14,467 bases of DNA from Leptospiraceae bacterium (GCA_020440935.1 JAGRNC010000020.1:1-14467); one strand, 5' to 3'. Numbered from the stretch's first letter, positions 1 through 7,328 are shown. Numbers and translations are program-made. The notes: generated by a model from the letters alone, not told the origin.

Positions 1-70
1 TGACAGGGCGATTTCGCATCGGAACAGATAATAGAAAAGATGCCATCGGCGCCTTCCGTCCAATGGTCAT

Positions 71-406
71 ATGCAAGAAAAGAGAAAGGAAAAACGCATT
101 AGTTCAATCCTTCCGATCACCGTGCAGGCTAATTCGCAGAGCATTCAATGCGTGAGTACAAACCTGTCCAGAAGTGGCGTGGGCTTTCTCAGTCATAAGA
201 TTATCAATCCGGGCAAATGTGTGTTGGGAATCGGAAAAGATTCCATGACCGGCACAATTCTGTATCGAAAGTCCCAGGGTTCTGGCATTGTTCAGGAAAA
301 AGAAAAGGTCTATCAATATGGAGTAAAATTGAGCGCAACGCTCACTTCAGCCCAGCTTGACCAACTGGTTCTACAGTCGCGGATGCCGAGCAAGGGTAGA
401 GTCTAG
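71..406 (+). CDS. PilZ-domain protein (putative c-di-GMP receptor)
   Basis: A 111-aa single-domain protein. Both PilZ signatures are visible: an RxxxR motif at R5-R9 (RKEKR) and N/DxSxxG at N31-G36 (NLSRSG), 22 residues apart. In the family these two elements wrap a c-di-GMP dimer, so binding is likely although the effector target is unknown. There is no signal peptide or membrane segment, so it should be cytoplasmic. ATG 71 is the first start after an in-frame stop at 32-34; no convincing Shine-Dalgarno precedes it. The stop lies 4 bp from the stop of the convergent MscS gene. Single-domain PilZ proteins usually act as adaptors on motility or envelope machinery; no partner can be named here. 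Confidence 0.85.
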   Translation: MQEKRKEKRISSILPITVQANSQSIQCVSTNLSRSGVGFLSHKIINPGKCVLGIGKDSMTGTILYRKSQGSGIVQEKEKVYQYGVKLSATLTSAQLDQLVLQSRMPSKGRV

Positions 407-410
407 TTCG

Positions 411-1532
411 CTACTGCCCCGTGGGCGGATCCACGCGAAGGACAGGCAAGTACCTGCCTCCATCTTCCGACTGCAACCATCCAATCATCCATTCGCGAAT
501 CTGACAGCGAAGATCCCAGAGACGCGCCGAGTCCCCCGCGCTCATCAGGGCGCGAAGCACCATTGTTCGTTCGCTGGCTCCCGTTACCTGCAATCCCGCC
601 GCCTTTCCATTCCACAGCTCGCAGGTCTTTAGATACTCTTTATAATCAGTGCGAATTCGCTCCACCGGAACGGTGTAATCGGCATGCACCTCCACAGTTC
701 CGAGCAATTCGGTGGAATTCCGCGTCCAGTTCTGAAAAGGATCGTTGAGAATCTGACTTACCGGAATAACCAGCCGGCGTAGATCCCAGGTCTTCACAAC
801 AACGAAAGTTAGCTGGATCTCCTCCACCGTCCCATATTCGCCCTCAATTATCAATACGTCGCCCAGGCGGATCGGCTGCGTTACCGCGATTTGCAGTCCA
901 GCCACCAGGCTTGCGATGGATTTCTGGGCGGCAAAACCGATCATGATGCCCGCTATTCCAGCCGAAGCCAGCAATGAGACGCCCACCTTGCGCACCACTT
1001 CAAATTGCATTAGTATAAGCGCCGCGCAAAATACGATGATAAAGATTCCGCCAATTCGACGAAACACAGCCACCCGGGTCCGCGTCCCCCTGCTTCGCAA
1101 AGGGTCCTGGCGTTCGGCTGCAGAAAGAGCCACACCCGATAGAAATCCGATCAGTCGATGAGCGCTCCAACCCAGTCCAACGATCAAGGTAATCAAAAGC
1201 AACCGATCCACCAGGTCCTGCAGATCGGGATGTAAGAAGAGAAGTCTAAAAGAAAGGAATTGTATTACAACAAATAGAAGGAATTTCGCCGGACCCCGCA
1301 GATGGTCCAGAAGTGCATCATCCCAATGGATCTCGGTTCGGCTGGAAACTTTGCGAAGAGCACGAATTAGCAGGCCACCCGCAAGCAGGGCCACTCCCAG
1401 TGCAAGACAGATGGCCAGAGGCACGCCGAGCCATTGCCAGATTTCCAGATCCAGAAATCGAATCTGTTCCATCCAATCGGGAATGAAAGATCGAATCCAA
1501 TCACTGATTGCTTTTGCGTTTTGCGGCGACAA
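411..1532 (-). CDS. MscS-family small-conductance mechanosensitive channel
   Basis: A 373-aa inner-membrane channel expected to open under membrane tension and release solutes on hypo-osmotic shock. Hydrophobic segments lie near residues 35-58, 81-100, 109-135 and 160-178, followed by the pore helix at about 183-210, whose GIAGIMIGFAAQ small-residue pattern is typical of MscS TM3. A beta domain follows (about 215-270: QPIRLGDVL, GTVEEI, VIPVSQILNDPFQNW), then an alpha/beta cytoplasmic end. E. coli MscS has 286 aa and 3 TM helices, so this is a longer version with extra N-terminal helices. The listed start is TTG, 32 bp inside the upstream Crp-type gene and with only a weak GGGT before it. ATG at 1472 (M21) is the alternative and keeps every membrane segment. 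It is the last gene of the four-gene minus-strand operon. Confidence 0.9.
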   Translation of the reverse strand: MSPQNAKAISDWIRSFIPDWMEQIRFLDLEIWQWLGVPLAICLALGVALLAGGLLIRALRKVSSRTEIHWDDALLDHLRGPAKFLLFVVIQFLSFRLLFLHPDLQDLVDRLLLITLIVGLGWSAHRLIGFLSGVALSAAERQDPLRSRGTRTRVAVFRRIGGIFIIVFCAALILMQFEVVRKVGVSLLASAGIAGIMIGFAAQKSIASLVAGLQIAVTQPIRLGDVLIIEGEYGTVEEIQLTFVVVKTWDLRRLVIPVSQILNDPFQNWTRNSTELLGTVEVHADYTVPVERIRTDYKEYLKTCELWNGKAAGLQVTGASERTMVLRALMSAGDSARLWDLRCQIREWMIGWLQSEDGGRYLPVLRVDPPTGQ

Positions 1533-2145
1533 GTCTACCCAGATCGTTAATATTTGGCACTACAATTCGGTCGGCAAAAAGCTCAACTTTGCCCTGCTTC
1601 ACAAATTGACTGATGACTCGTTGCACTTCATGGGTATCCTGGCCGCACCAGTTTGCCACGTCATCCACCGAGATATTGAAAACCATGTTATTTAGCTTCC
1701 CGTAATTTGGATCCTTTTCGGCCAGCATTAAGAATGTATCTGCAACCTTGGCCTGTAAGTCCTCCAGAAGAAGTACCTGAAGTCTACGTTTCGCATCGTA
1801 AATTCGTTTGGAAAAGATGACCAGAAGTCGGTGGGCCAGTTGCGGGTTTCCATTCATCAATGTATCAAAATTCGCCCGGTTAAAATGGAGCGTCTTCACC
1901 GTATCGACAGCGATGGCGCTGGCGCTACGCGGCTCTTCTTCCAGGATAGCCATTTCGCCAAAGATGTCGCCCACCGAGAGCACATCCAGGGTCTTCTGAG
2001 TCTGCCCAAAAGTCTTGGTAATCTTAACCCTGCCGTCCTGGATAAAATAGAAGTCATTACCCGGCTCATATTCACAGAATATAATTTCCCCGGGTTCGAA
2101 CATCTTTCCGAACTTTTCAAACAGGGATTCGGGCAGTAGCATCAT
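1501..2145 (-). CDS. Crp/Fnr-family transcription regulator with cyclic-nucleotide-binding domain
   Basis: A 214-aa protein of standard Crp length. The N-terminal CNB beta-roll (about 15-110) has a near-canonical phosphate-binding cassette at 62-77: FGE followed by PRSASA, with R73 and S74 in the positions that contact the cyclic phosphate. A dimerisation helix spans about 108-142. A C-terminal winged helix (about 157-203) contains an HTH_Crp pattern, ISVDDVANWCGQDTHEVQRV, where the second helix would read DNA. There are no iron-sulfur cysteine clusters of the FNR kind, so cAMP or cGMP is the likely ligand. The start ATG overlaps the stop of the upstream CNB-TPR gene (ATGA), which suggests translational coupling; a second ATG follows immediately. 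A cyclase lies about 8.4 kb away at 10569. Target genes are unknown. Confidence 0.9.
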   Translation of the reverse strand: MMLLPESLFEKFGKMFEPGEIIFCEYEPGNDFYFIQDGRVKITKTFGQTQKTLDVLSVGDIFGEMAILEEEPRSASAIAVDTVKTLHFNRANFDTLMNGNPQLAHRLLVIFSKRIYDAKRRLQVLLLEDLQAKVADTFLMLAEKDPNYGKLNNMVFNISVDDVANWCGQDTHEVQRVISQFVKQGKVELFADRIVVPNINDLGRLVAAKRKSNQ

Positions 2146-3227
2146 GTCAGGGCTTCCAACCTTTTCTTTGCTTCGTCGGTCATATCATCCGGCGGATTCA
2201 TAGATACCACCTTCTTAAAGAGCGATGCCGCTCGCTCATTGTTTCCCGACGATTGCGCAATTATTCCCAGCTGAAAAATACTGGGTTTTACAGCAGCCCC
2301 CGTTGGATGGAGTTTTATGTAATTGCTGAATGTCTGACTCGCATCATTAATTCGCTTCTGCTTGATTTGCGTTCGTCCCAGTTCGTAAAGACAACGCGCC
2401 ACCGCATCCGCTTCATCCTCGGTGTGCGGGCTGGTCACTTCTTGTGCTTTTTCGAAACGTTCCGCAGCCTCATCGTAATCGCCGTTCTGATAGTGTTGCA
2501 ATCCTTCCATCAACAATTCAGTGGCATCAATGCCGGAATCCGAGCTGTCGCCAAAATCATCGTCCATGGGCATTGCATACGGATCTTCGTCCACGGAGTC
2601 CGCAGGCATCATACTCTGTGCCATGAAACCGGGATCCAATCCCGATGAGTCCTGATGCTGCTGCGATTCCAGAGCAGGATAGCCCAGCGGATACGTCTGG
2701 CCCTTTCGCGCCATTTGCAAAAGCTCCTGAGCTCTTGAGGCGAATTCCCCACCAGGATAATAGCTCAAATAACGTTCAAATGCATATACTGCATGATCCA
2801 CATTGCCAGATCGATAGAAAGACTCTGCAACGTTCATTAATTCGTACGCTGGATCGCGGGTGGAGTCCGCCTTTAGAATATTTCGAACCTGTCGGTGGAT
2901 ATCGCGTAACTGCTTTGAGAACACTCGAAGCATCTTCAGTATGAGTCTTGTATTCTTAAGTATGAATTGCTCGAACTCGGGTAGCTTAAAGACGACCAGG
3001 GTAGTTTTGCCAATTACCTGGGCTGTTTCTTCTCTTGGATAGCGACCCATGGAAGACTTAACCGCAAAAAACTCGCCCACCTGCACTTCCTCGCGAATCT
3101 CTTCGCCGGAATCGATGGCCGTGCTGATTAATACAACCCTGCCGGATTGCAGTACGTACACATCGTCTCCCTTATCTCCCTGGAAATAAACGATGGAACC
3201 GCCAGTGTATACTCTTGAAACAGGCAT
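2142..3227 (-). CDS. Cyclic-nucleotide-binding domain protein with TPR repeats
   Basis: A 361-aa, probably cytoplasmic protein. Residues about 6-95 form a CNB fold (GDDVYVLQSGRVVLIS). The phosphate-binding cassette at 51-69 is degenerate: GEFFAVKSS...PREETA replaces the usual FGE(L/I)AL...PRSATA, keeping E52 and R65 but losing the serine. A helical linker (about 96-120) leads to one TPR-like pair (128-175), then a low-complexity acidic, Met/Ser/Asp-rich stretch (about 185-232), then further TPR-like repeats (235-360, with ALxxG/A-type patterns such as LQHYQNGDYDEAAERFEKA). There is no DNA-binding domain, so the family expectation is ligand-gated or constitutive protein interaction. Its ATG is 1 bp after the amidohydrolase stop and its stop overlaps the Crp gene, so the two CNB proteins are very probably co-expressed. 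Confidence 0.85.
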   Translation of the reverse strand: MPVSRVYTGGSIVYFQGDKGDDVYVLQSGRVVLISTAIDSGEEIREEVQVGEFFAVKSSMGRYPREETAQVIGKTTLVVFKLPEFEQFILKNTRLILKMLRVFSKQLRDIHRQVRNILKADSTRDPAYELMNVAESFYRSGNVDHAVYAFERYLSYYPGGEFASRAQELLQMARKGQTYPLGYPALESQQHQDSSGLDPGFMAQSMMPADSVDEDPYAMPMDDDFGDSSDSGIDATELLMEGLQHYQNGDYDEAAERFEKAQEVTSPHTEDEADAVARCLYELGRTQIKQKRINDASQTFSNYIKLHPTGAAVKPSIFQLGIIAQSSGNNERAASLFKKVVSMNPPDDMTDEAKKRLEALT

Positions 3228-3228
3228 T

Positions 3229-4440
3229 CTATAGGCTTACCGGCAGGATTTCAGAAACTCGGTCTCTTCCCGCCACCGAAGCCAGCGAGTCTATCAGACC
3301 GGAAATCCCCTCTACAATCAATTTTCGGGAGTTACCCACCTGAATTCGATCAAATTTCACTCCAAAGTGTCGAAAGACGGGCTCCAGGCTATCCTCTCCA
3401 AATACTGGGATTCCGCCTCTGATAACAAGGAAAACCTTCTCGGGGCTTAATTCTGTTAGTATTTCTTCCACATCTTTGGACCGACTCTGTACCACCATAA
3501 CATCCGCAGCATTGCCCGGTCGAAGCGGCCCTCGGTTTTTCAGCCGAAACATTTTTATGGGGTTTTCCAGCACGATTTCCGGCAGCAAGGAGCGGTTCTT
3601 TCCGAGTAATTCTGCAGCCCGGCGAATGTTATCGGTCATTCCGGCGCCGCCCGCCATGGATGTATCGGTCCCCAGGCAGAATGGGATTTTCCGCGCAAGT
3701 AGGCGCTCCACTTCCAGAGTGGTGTCGTACAGAAATCGGTTACTGACCGGACACCATACAACGGTGGCGCCCGCTTCCGCAATCTTATCCAGATCATCAT
3801 CTGAAAGCGACAGTCCATGGACGAGCACAGTTTCCGGCCCCAGGGCCCCAAATTCCTCCAGCAGAGCAAGGGACCGGCGGCTTTCCGGATCCCAGCCTTC
3901 GGCAATATGGATAATGAAGGGCAACCCGGCTTTTCGGGCCCGCTGGTATTCTTTGGATACTCCGTCGCCCCATTGCAATGCATAAGAGCCTACGCTGTGC
4001 GCGATTCCGTAATCCTCCAACAAATCCACTGGCAGGCTTTTTGCGAATGGCTGCCGCACAAAGGCAGGAATATGGTCCACTACCAGGCTGCATCCGTTCA
4101 TTGCGTTTCGATAGGCGCCAATTTTATAGAGGTCTTCTACATCGAGCAGCATCCTGTCCTGAAACTCCGGCGAAGACTTCACCTCGTTATCCCAGGAAAG
4201 CCAGTTCATATGCGGAGCTTTACCCTGGAACGGAAGGTAGCTGGCCAGCAGAGAATCGTGGCCATTAATCAACGCCGGAAGCACTGCCAGACCATGAAGG
4301 TTGATGCTAAGGATCTCATCCTTTTGCTCACCCTCCTGAAGATACTCTTCGATGGTAGGCCCAGAAAAAACCAATCCTGCCATGGATTGAAATTCCCCGG
4401 CGTTATACACCTCAGCGTTTGTCAATTGCCAGCGTTCCAC
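3229..4440 (-). CDS. Amidohydrolase-superfamily protein (metal-dependent hydrolase/deaminase-like) with altered first metal motif
   Basis: A 403-aa protein resembling the chlorohydrolase/cytosine deaminase branch: small N-terminal beta part, TIM barrel, then return of the composite beta domain (LRPGNAADVMVV, about 306-317). Visible metal or catalytic elements are H61 in LPALINGHDS, H178 and E181 in HIAEGWD, H208 in LVHG, and D259 in GTDTSM. The first motif is normally HxH; here it is H61-D62-S63, so one conserved metal histidine is missing. It may use fewer ligands, belong to a divergent subfamily, or be inactive. The substrate cannot be named. The start is GTG, preceded by a GGGGGGAT stretch that can serve as ribosome binding site. 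It is the first gene of the operon with the two CNB proteins and MscS. Confidence 0.75.
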   Translation of the reverse strand: MERWQLTNAEVYNAGEFQSMAGLVFSGPTIEEYLQEGEQKDEILSINLHGLAVLPALINGHDSLLASYLPFQGKAPHMNWLSWDNEVKSSPEFQDRMLLDVEDLYKIGAYRNAMNGCSLVVDHIPAFVRQPFAKSLPVDLLEDYGIAHSVGSYALQWGDGVSKEYQRARKAGLPFIIHIAEGWDPESRRSLALLEEFGALGPETVLVHGLSLSDDDLDKIAEAGATVVWCPVSNRFLYDTTLEVERLLARKIPFCLGTDTSMAGGAGMTDNIRRAAELLGKNRSLLPEIVLENPIKMFRLKNRGPLRPGNAADVMVVQSRSKDVEEILTELSPEKVFLVIRGGIPVFGEDSLEPVFRHFGVKFDRIQVGNSRKLIVEGISGLIDSLASVAGRDRVSEILPVSL

Positions 4441-4645
4441 AGATCCCCCCGTTTCTTTTCGGGTCCTTAATCATCAATGCGACATAATCATCTGCCCTTT
4501 CCGGGGCCACGAACCACCATTTTCCGCACTTTCTAGGCCCAACTCCATCGGTGGACCCGATGCCACCGTAGCGGCCAATGCCAATTTCTTAAAAACATTT
4601 GACCACAGAGGCACTTCCAGAATTCCTTACCGCAGGTGGTGAATC
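4441..4645. other. Divergent intergenic region between the amidohydrolase operon and rpsT
   Basis: No gene is visible in these 205 bp. It should hold the promoters of both the minus-strand operon and rpsT. A TTGACC (-35-like, 5 of 6) occurs at 4599-4604, but no good -10 hexamer lies 16-18 bp downstream, so I do not call a promoter. The purine-rich AGGTGG at 4634-4639 is the ribosome binding site of rpsT, and a G-run just inside 4445-4450 (read on minus) serves the amidohydrolase GTG. Confidence 0.5.
4634..4639 (+). promoter_or_regulatory. Ribosome binding site of rpsT supporting its GTG start
   Basis: AGGTGG lies 6 bp before GTG 4646. Together with the conserved S20 N-terminus (MANIKSSKK) it fixes GTG as the start codon. 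Confidence 0.75.
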
Positions 4646-4921
4646 GTGGCCAATATTAAGTCATCAAAAAAGGATATCCGTCGCACAGAGAAGCGAAGAC
4701 TCCTAAATGCGCAACAGAAAGCAAGACTCCGTACTTTCGACAAGAAAGTCCGTTCTCTCATTTCTGAAGGCAAAGCAGACGAAGCTAAAGAGGCTTTCCG
4801 TCTATTCTCAAGCTACGTGGATCGCGCGGGCAAACGGAATTTGATTCACCATCGTCAGGCTGATCGCCGCAAAGCCCGTCTGGCCAGGCTAGTTCAGGGC
4901 GGAGCCGCACAGGCTTCCTGA
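4646..4921 (+). CDS. rpsT: 30S ribosomal protein S20
   Basis: A 91-aa, very basic protein with the typical S20 N-terminus MANIKSSKKDIRRTEKRR and the C-terminal half KAFRLFSSYVDRAGKRNLIHHRQADRRKARLARLV-like pattern (residues about 50-85). S20 binds 16S rRNA helices 9 and 44 early in 30S assembly. Length matches the family. The GTG start is set by the MANIK motif and a ribosome binding site. In E. coli S20 represses its own translation; nothing here tests that. A tRNA-Val gene follows 8 bp after the stop with no terminator between, so the two are probably cotranscribed and end at the hairpin at 5007-5034. Confidence 0.97.
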   Translation: MANIKSSKKDIRRTEKRRLLNAQQKARLRTFDKKVRSLISEGKADEAKEAFRLFSSYVDRAGKRNLIHHRQADRRKARLARLVQGGAAQAS

Positions 4922-4929
4922 GAAAAGAA

Positions 4930-5002
<73 letters not shown>

Positions 5003-5006
5003 CAGT

Positions 5007-5034
5007 AAAAAGGCCGCAGTTGCGGCCTTTTTTT
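5007..5034. terminator. Bidirectional intrinsic terminator after tRNA-Val
   Basis: A perfect GGCCGC/GCGGCC stem with loop AGTT (5012-5027) is flanked by A5 on the left and T7 on the right. On + it ends the rpsT-tRNA-Val transcript with a T-tract at 5028-5034. On minus the same stem is followed by five T residues, so it can also end the lipoprotein/acyl-CoA dehydrogenase group coming from the right. Confidence 0.92.
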
Positions 5035-5058
5035 ATGTACTCCCAATCTGCAGTTTCT

Positions 5059-5076
5059 ATCCCATGGATTTGGGAT
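5059..5076. repeat. Short inverted repeat downstream of the small lipoprotein gene
   Basis: ATCCCA (5059-5064) and TGGGAT (5071-5076) form a 6-bp stem with a 6-nt loop, 19 bp after the stop of the minus-strand lipoprotein gene. No T-tract follows on either strand, so it is not a complete terminator by itself; it could be a 3'-end stabilising hairpin or chance. Confidence 0.35.
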
Positions 5077-5094
5077 GATGCACATTCCTGGGAC

Positions 5095-5451
5095 TTATCG
5101 ATTTAATTCTTCGTTTGCCTGCCCGGCGGCCCATGAACCCACCAGTCGGTTCCCGTCATCTTGCACTTGATATACTACCGGATCCTGCTGCCCCCAATCT
5201 ACCGTCAAAGTATCGCCTTCGCGCACTCCCACGCCCGAGTATTGCTGGCCCGCAATGTTCCATTCGAACTTATAGGCATCGCCGTCTCTTGTGATCTGCA
5301 CCGTTCCTCGGTAGGGCGAGCCATCGGGGTTGGAACCCTGCACCTGATATTCGCCGCTAACGCCCTGCCCTTTATCCTGCGAGCAATGCAGGCCAGCGCC
5401 CATAAAGGAAAGCGCCAGAACCAGGGCCATGGCTGTTCGTTGTATTCGCAT
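5095..5451 (-). CDS. Small putative lipoprotein with glycine-rich beta-sheet domain
   Basis: A 118-aa exported protein. The reading frame stays open upstream to 5682, but ATG 5451 gives a proper signal peptide (MRIQR, then hydrophobic 7-20) and is preceded by GAGG at good spacing; the longer version would overlap the end of the acyl-CoA dehydrogenase gene. C23 in GAGLHCSQ is the likely lipidated cysteine. The -1 His is non-standard, but spirochaete lipoboxes are relaxed. The mature part alternates short beta-strand stretches with Gly/Asp turns (SGEYQVQG, DGSPYRGTVQI, YSGVGVREG, TLTVDWG, GSWAAG), resembling a widespread small exported family that I recall only as uncharacterised or 'fibronectin-binding'-annotated. 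It is last in its gene group, 71 bp after the dehydrogenase start-proximal neighbour ends. Confidence 0.75.
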   Translation of the reverse strand: MRIQRTAMALVLALSFMGAGLHCSQDKGQGVSGEYQVQGSNPDGSPYRGTVQITRDGDAYKFEWNIAGQQYSGVGVREGDTLTVDWGQQDPVVYQVQDDGNRLVGSWAAGQANEELNR

Positions 5452-5522
5452 GTTGGACCTCACTGAATTGTTTTTCAAGATCAAAGAAAAAATATCATAG
5501 AAGAACCGCCGCAAGCTTTGCC

Positions 5523-7328
5523 TTAGCCAGCTCGCACCATAGAGGGAGCGAATGAAAGCTTTGCTTCCAGACCGGATAAAAATGCAAGACTGTCCAGCTG
5601 ATAGAGGCGGCATAGCTGCAGACGGCGCTCCCTTTTTTCGGGCGAAACTCGTAGAGTGGATCGATAGTAGAGCATAGAGCATAGCAGCCGAGCGGTGCCA
5701 TCCACGATATCCGATGCGAAGCGTTCGCGATCGTCGCTTTCCATTTCACGATATAGCTCTACGGACTTATCAAATTGGCTGCGCATTCGATCCAGTAGAT
5801 CCGTTTCCGAGGAGTCGAAGTGATCCCATTCGCAGTCCATATATTCGCGCAAGAATCCGTGTTTTCCCATACCGGTAACAATACCGCCAATAGCAGCATT
5901 TACCTGAATCTGCGAAGTTCCATCATAAATAGTGGTGATACGCGCATCGCGATATAATCGGGCTACGTCATAGTCTTCGGTAAAGCCGGCGCCTCCATGC
6001 ACCTGGACGGCCTGGCCCGTAATGCGAACGCAGTTCTCGGAGCAATAGAATTTGGAGATAGGAGTAAGGATGCTGGCAAGCTTCTCCCAGTATTTTATGA
6101 TTGTATCGCTTTTGATGTCTTTTTCTGTGGCGCCCTTGGCCGTTAAATGCTCTCCGCGCCAGTAATAATGGTCCATTGCCCGGGCGCCTTCGAACTGCAG
6201 GCAGCGCATGGCCTGAATGTGCGATTCCATGTCCTCCAGGATGGCCGACACGGCGGGTATTTCCTGTAGTAGTCGACCGAATTGCAACCGCTGGGATGCG
6301 TACTTCTTTGCTTCTTCGAAGGCTCCTGTAGCAAGACCCACGGATTGTTGCGTAATTCCCATGCGCGCTCCGTTGAGCATTCCCATCGTGTAGCGCACCA
6401 GACCCATTCCCTGCTGCCCCACCAGAAGCCCTGGCGTGCCCTCAAAAAGAATTTCGCAGGTGGGCGAAGCGTGCATTCCCAATTTCTTTTCTATGCCAGC
6501 CACCTGAGCGTTTGCCCCATCAACAAGAAAGAAGCTCAGTCCGCGGGCCCCACTTTCGGGAGCTCCTGTACGCGCAAGCACCAGCAAAAGCGCCGATTTT
6601 TCGCCAGTTCCGCACCCCTGCGTGATAAATCGTTTCGCTCCGTCGAGGATATACAGGGAATCCGAATCATCGCCGGCAAAGTCAGCCCACTTCTTTTTTT
6701 CCTCTTCGGTGGCAGGCCGCGCTTTTGTTCGAAGGCCCGGAAGATCCGATCCATGATCTGGCTCGGTAAGTCCCATGGCGCATGCATGCTCACCCGCAGC
6801 CAGGGCCGGAATCCAGCGTTCGCGCATTTGATCGCTGGCATTTCTTTCTATGATTTCTGCTAGATTGATACAGCCAATAGCAATGGTCATAGCGGCATCC
6901 ACTCGATACATCATCTCAGTGAAAAAGGCGCGAACGCTCCAGGGAAGCCCCAGTCCACCATACTTACGCGAAAGCCCGGTAGGTTGCAACCCTGCCTGCC
7001 TGGCTTCCTCCACCAGTTGAAGCATGGTTTCGGGAAATTCCACCTTGCCATCTTTGAAGTGCACGCCTTCCCGATCCAGCTCGGCCACATGCGGAGCGAT
7101 CTTCTTACCGGCGAATTCGCCGGCGCTTTCTAGAATACTTCTATAGAACTCCAGCGCCTCGGCCATGTTGGAGGGCGCCATTGCAAAGCGCTCATCGCCG
7201 CTCGCCTGGTAACGCCTGGCATCGGCGAAATCCCCTTCAAATGCTTCCACCACTTCTCCCCAGGGTACTATACTTTCAAAATGGAGTAGAAGATCTTCGT
7301 TATCGGTAAAATAGTTTCCTTCAATCAT
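5523..7328 (-). CDS. Acyl-CoA dehydrogenase, long (about 600 aa) DmdC/FadE5-like form
   Basis: A 601-aa FAD-dependent acyl-CoA dehydrogenase, expected to oxidise an acyl-CoA to the 2-enoyl-CoA and pass electrons to ETF. Order: N-terminal extension (about 1-50); helical N domain (55-175); middle beta domain with CAMGLTEPDHGSD (183-195) and ITQGCG (235-240); C helical domain with RMGITQQ (322-328), RLQFGRLL (347-354) and the FAD/CoA motif QVHGGAGFTEDYDVARLYRD (442-461); then a C-terminal extension of about 120 residues. The usual catalytic Glu in IYEGT is Asp here: IYDGTSQIQ, D469. The ATG is preceded by AGGAAG, and the gene starts 8 bp inside the end of the DUF3365 gene, indicating coupling. 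The length points to the DmdC-like branch, but the substrate (fatty, branched or methylthio acyl) cannot be told from sequence. Confidence 0.92.
   Translation of the reverse strand: MIEGNYFTDNEDLLLHFESIVPWGEVVEAFEGDFADARRYQASGDERFAMAPSNMAEALEFYRSILESAGEFAGKKIAPHVAELDREGVHFKDGKVEFPETMLQLVEEARQAGLQPTGLSRKYGGLGLPWSVRAFFTEMMYRVDAAMTIAIGCINLAEIIERNASDQMRERWIPALAAGEHACAMGLTEPDHGSDLPGLRTKARPATEEEKKKWADFAGDDSDSLYILDGAKRFITQGCGTGEKSALLLVLARTGAPESGARGLSFFLVDGANAQVAGIEKKLGMHASPTCEILFEGTPGLLVGQQGMGLVRYTMGMLNGARMGITQQSVGLATGAFEEAKKYASQRLQFGRLLQEIPAVSAILEDMESHIQAMRCLQFEGARAMDHYYWRGEHLTAKGATEKDIKSDTIIKYWEKLASILTPISKFYCSENCVRITGQAVQVHGGAGFTEDYDVARLYRDARITTIYDGTSQIQVNAAIGGIVTGMGKHGFLREYMDCEWDHFDSSETDLLDRMRSQFDKSVELYREMESDDRERFASDIVDGTARLLCSMLYYRSTLRVSPEKRERRLQLCRLYQLDSLAFLSGLEAKLSFAPSMVRAG

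Noticed and set aside
1..155. Open frames at the left edge on +: one ending in TAA-TAG at 29-34, one staying open to TGA at 153-155; and a minus frame from 70 running off the edge.
   Set aside because: All are too short to recognise. The frame ending at 155 overlaps the PilZ gene by 85 bp. The double stop at 29-34 could be the end of an upstream gene, but about ten codons cannot support a call.
3476..3985. A 169-codon + frame antisense to the amidohydrolase, and similar long antisense frames within the other genes.
   Set aside because: Their composition (Ser/Arg/Pro-rich, no domain pattern) is that of shadows of the real genes on the opposite strand.
4599..4627. TTGACC as -35 of the rpsT promoter.
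   Set aside because: No acceptable -10 hexamer lies at 16-18 bp spacing.
5452..5682. Extended N-terminus (77 residues) of the small lipoprotein gene.
   Set aside because: It runs through the 3' end of the acyl-CoA dehydrogenase in another frame; the signal peptide and ribosome binding site support ATG 5451.
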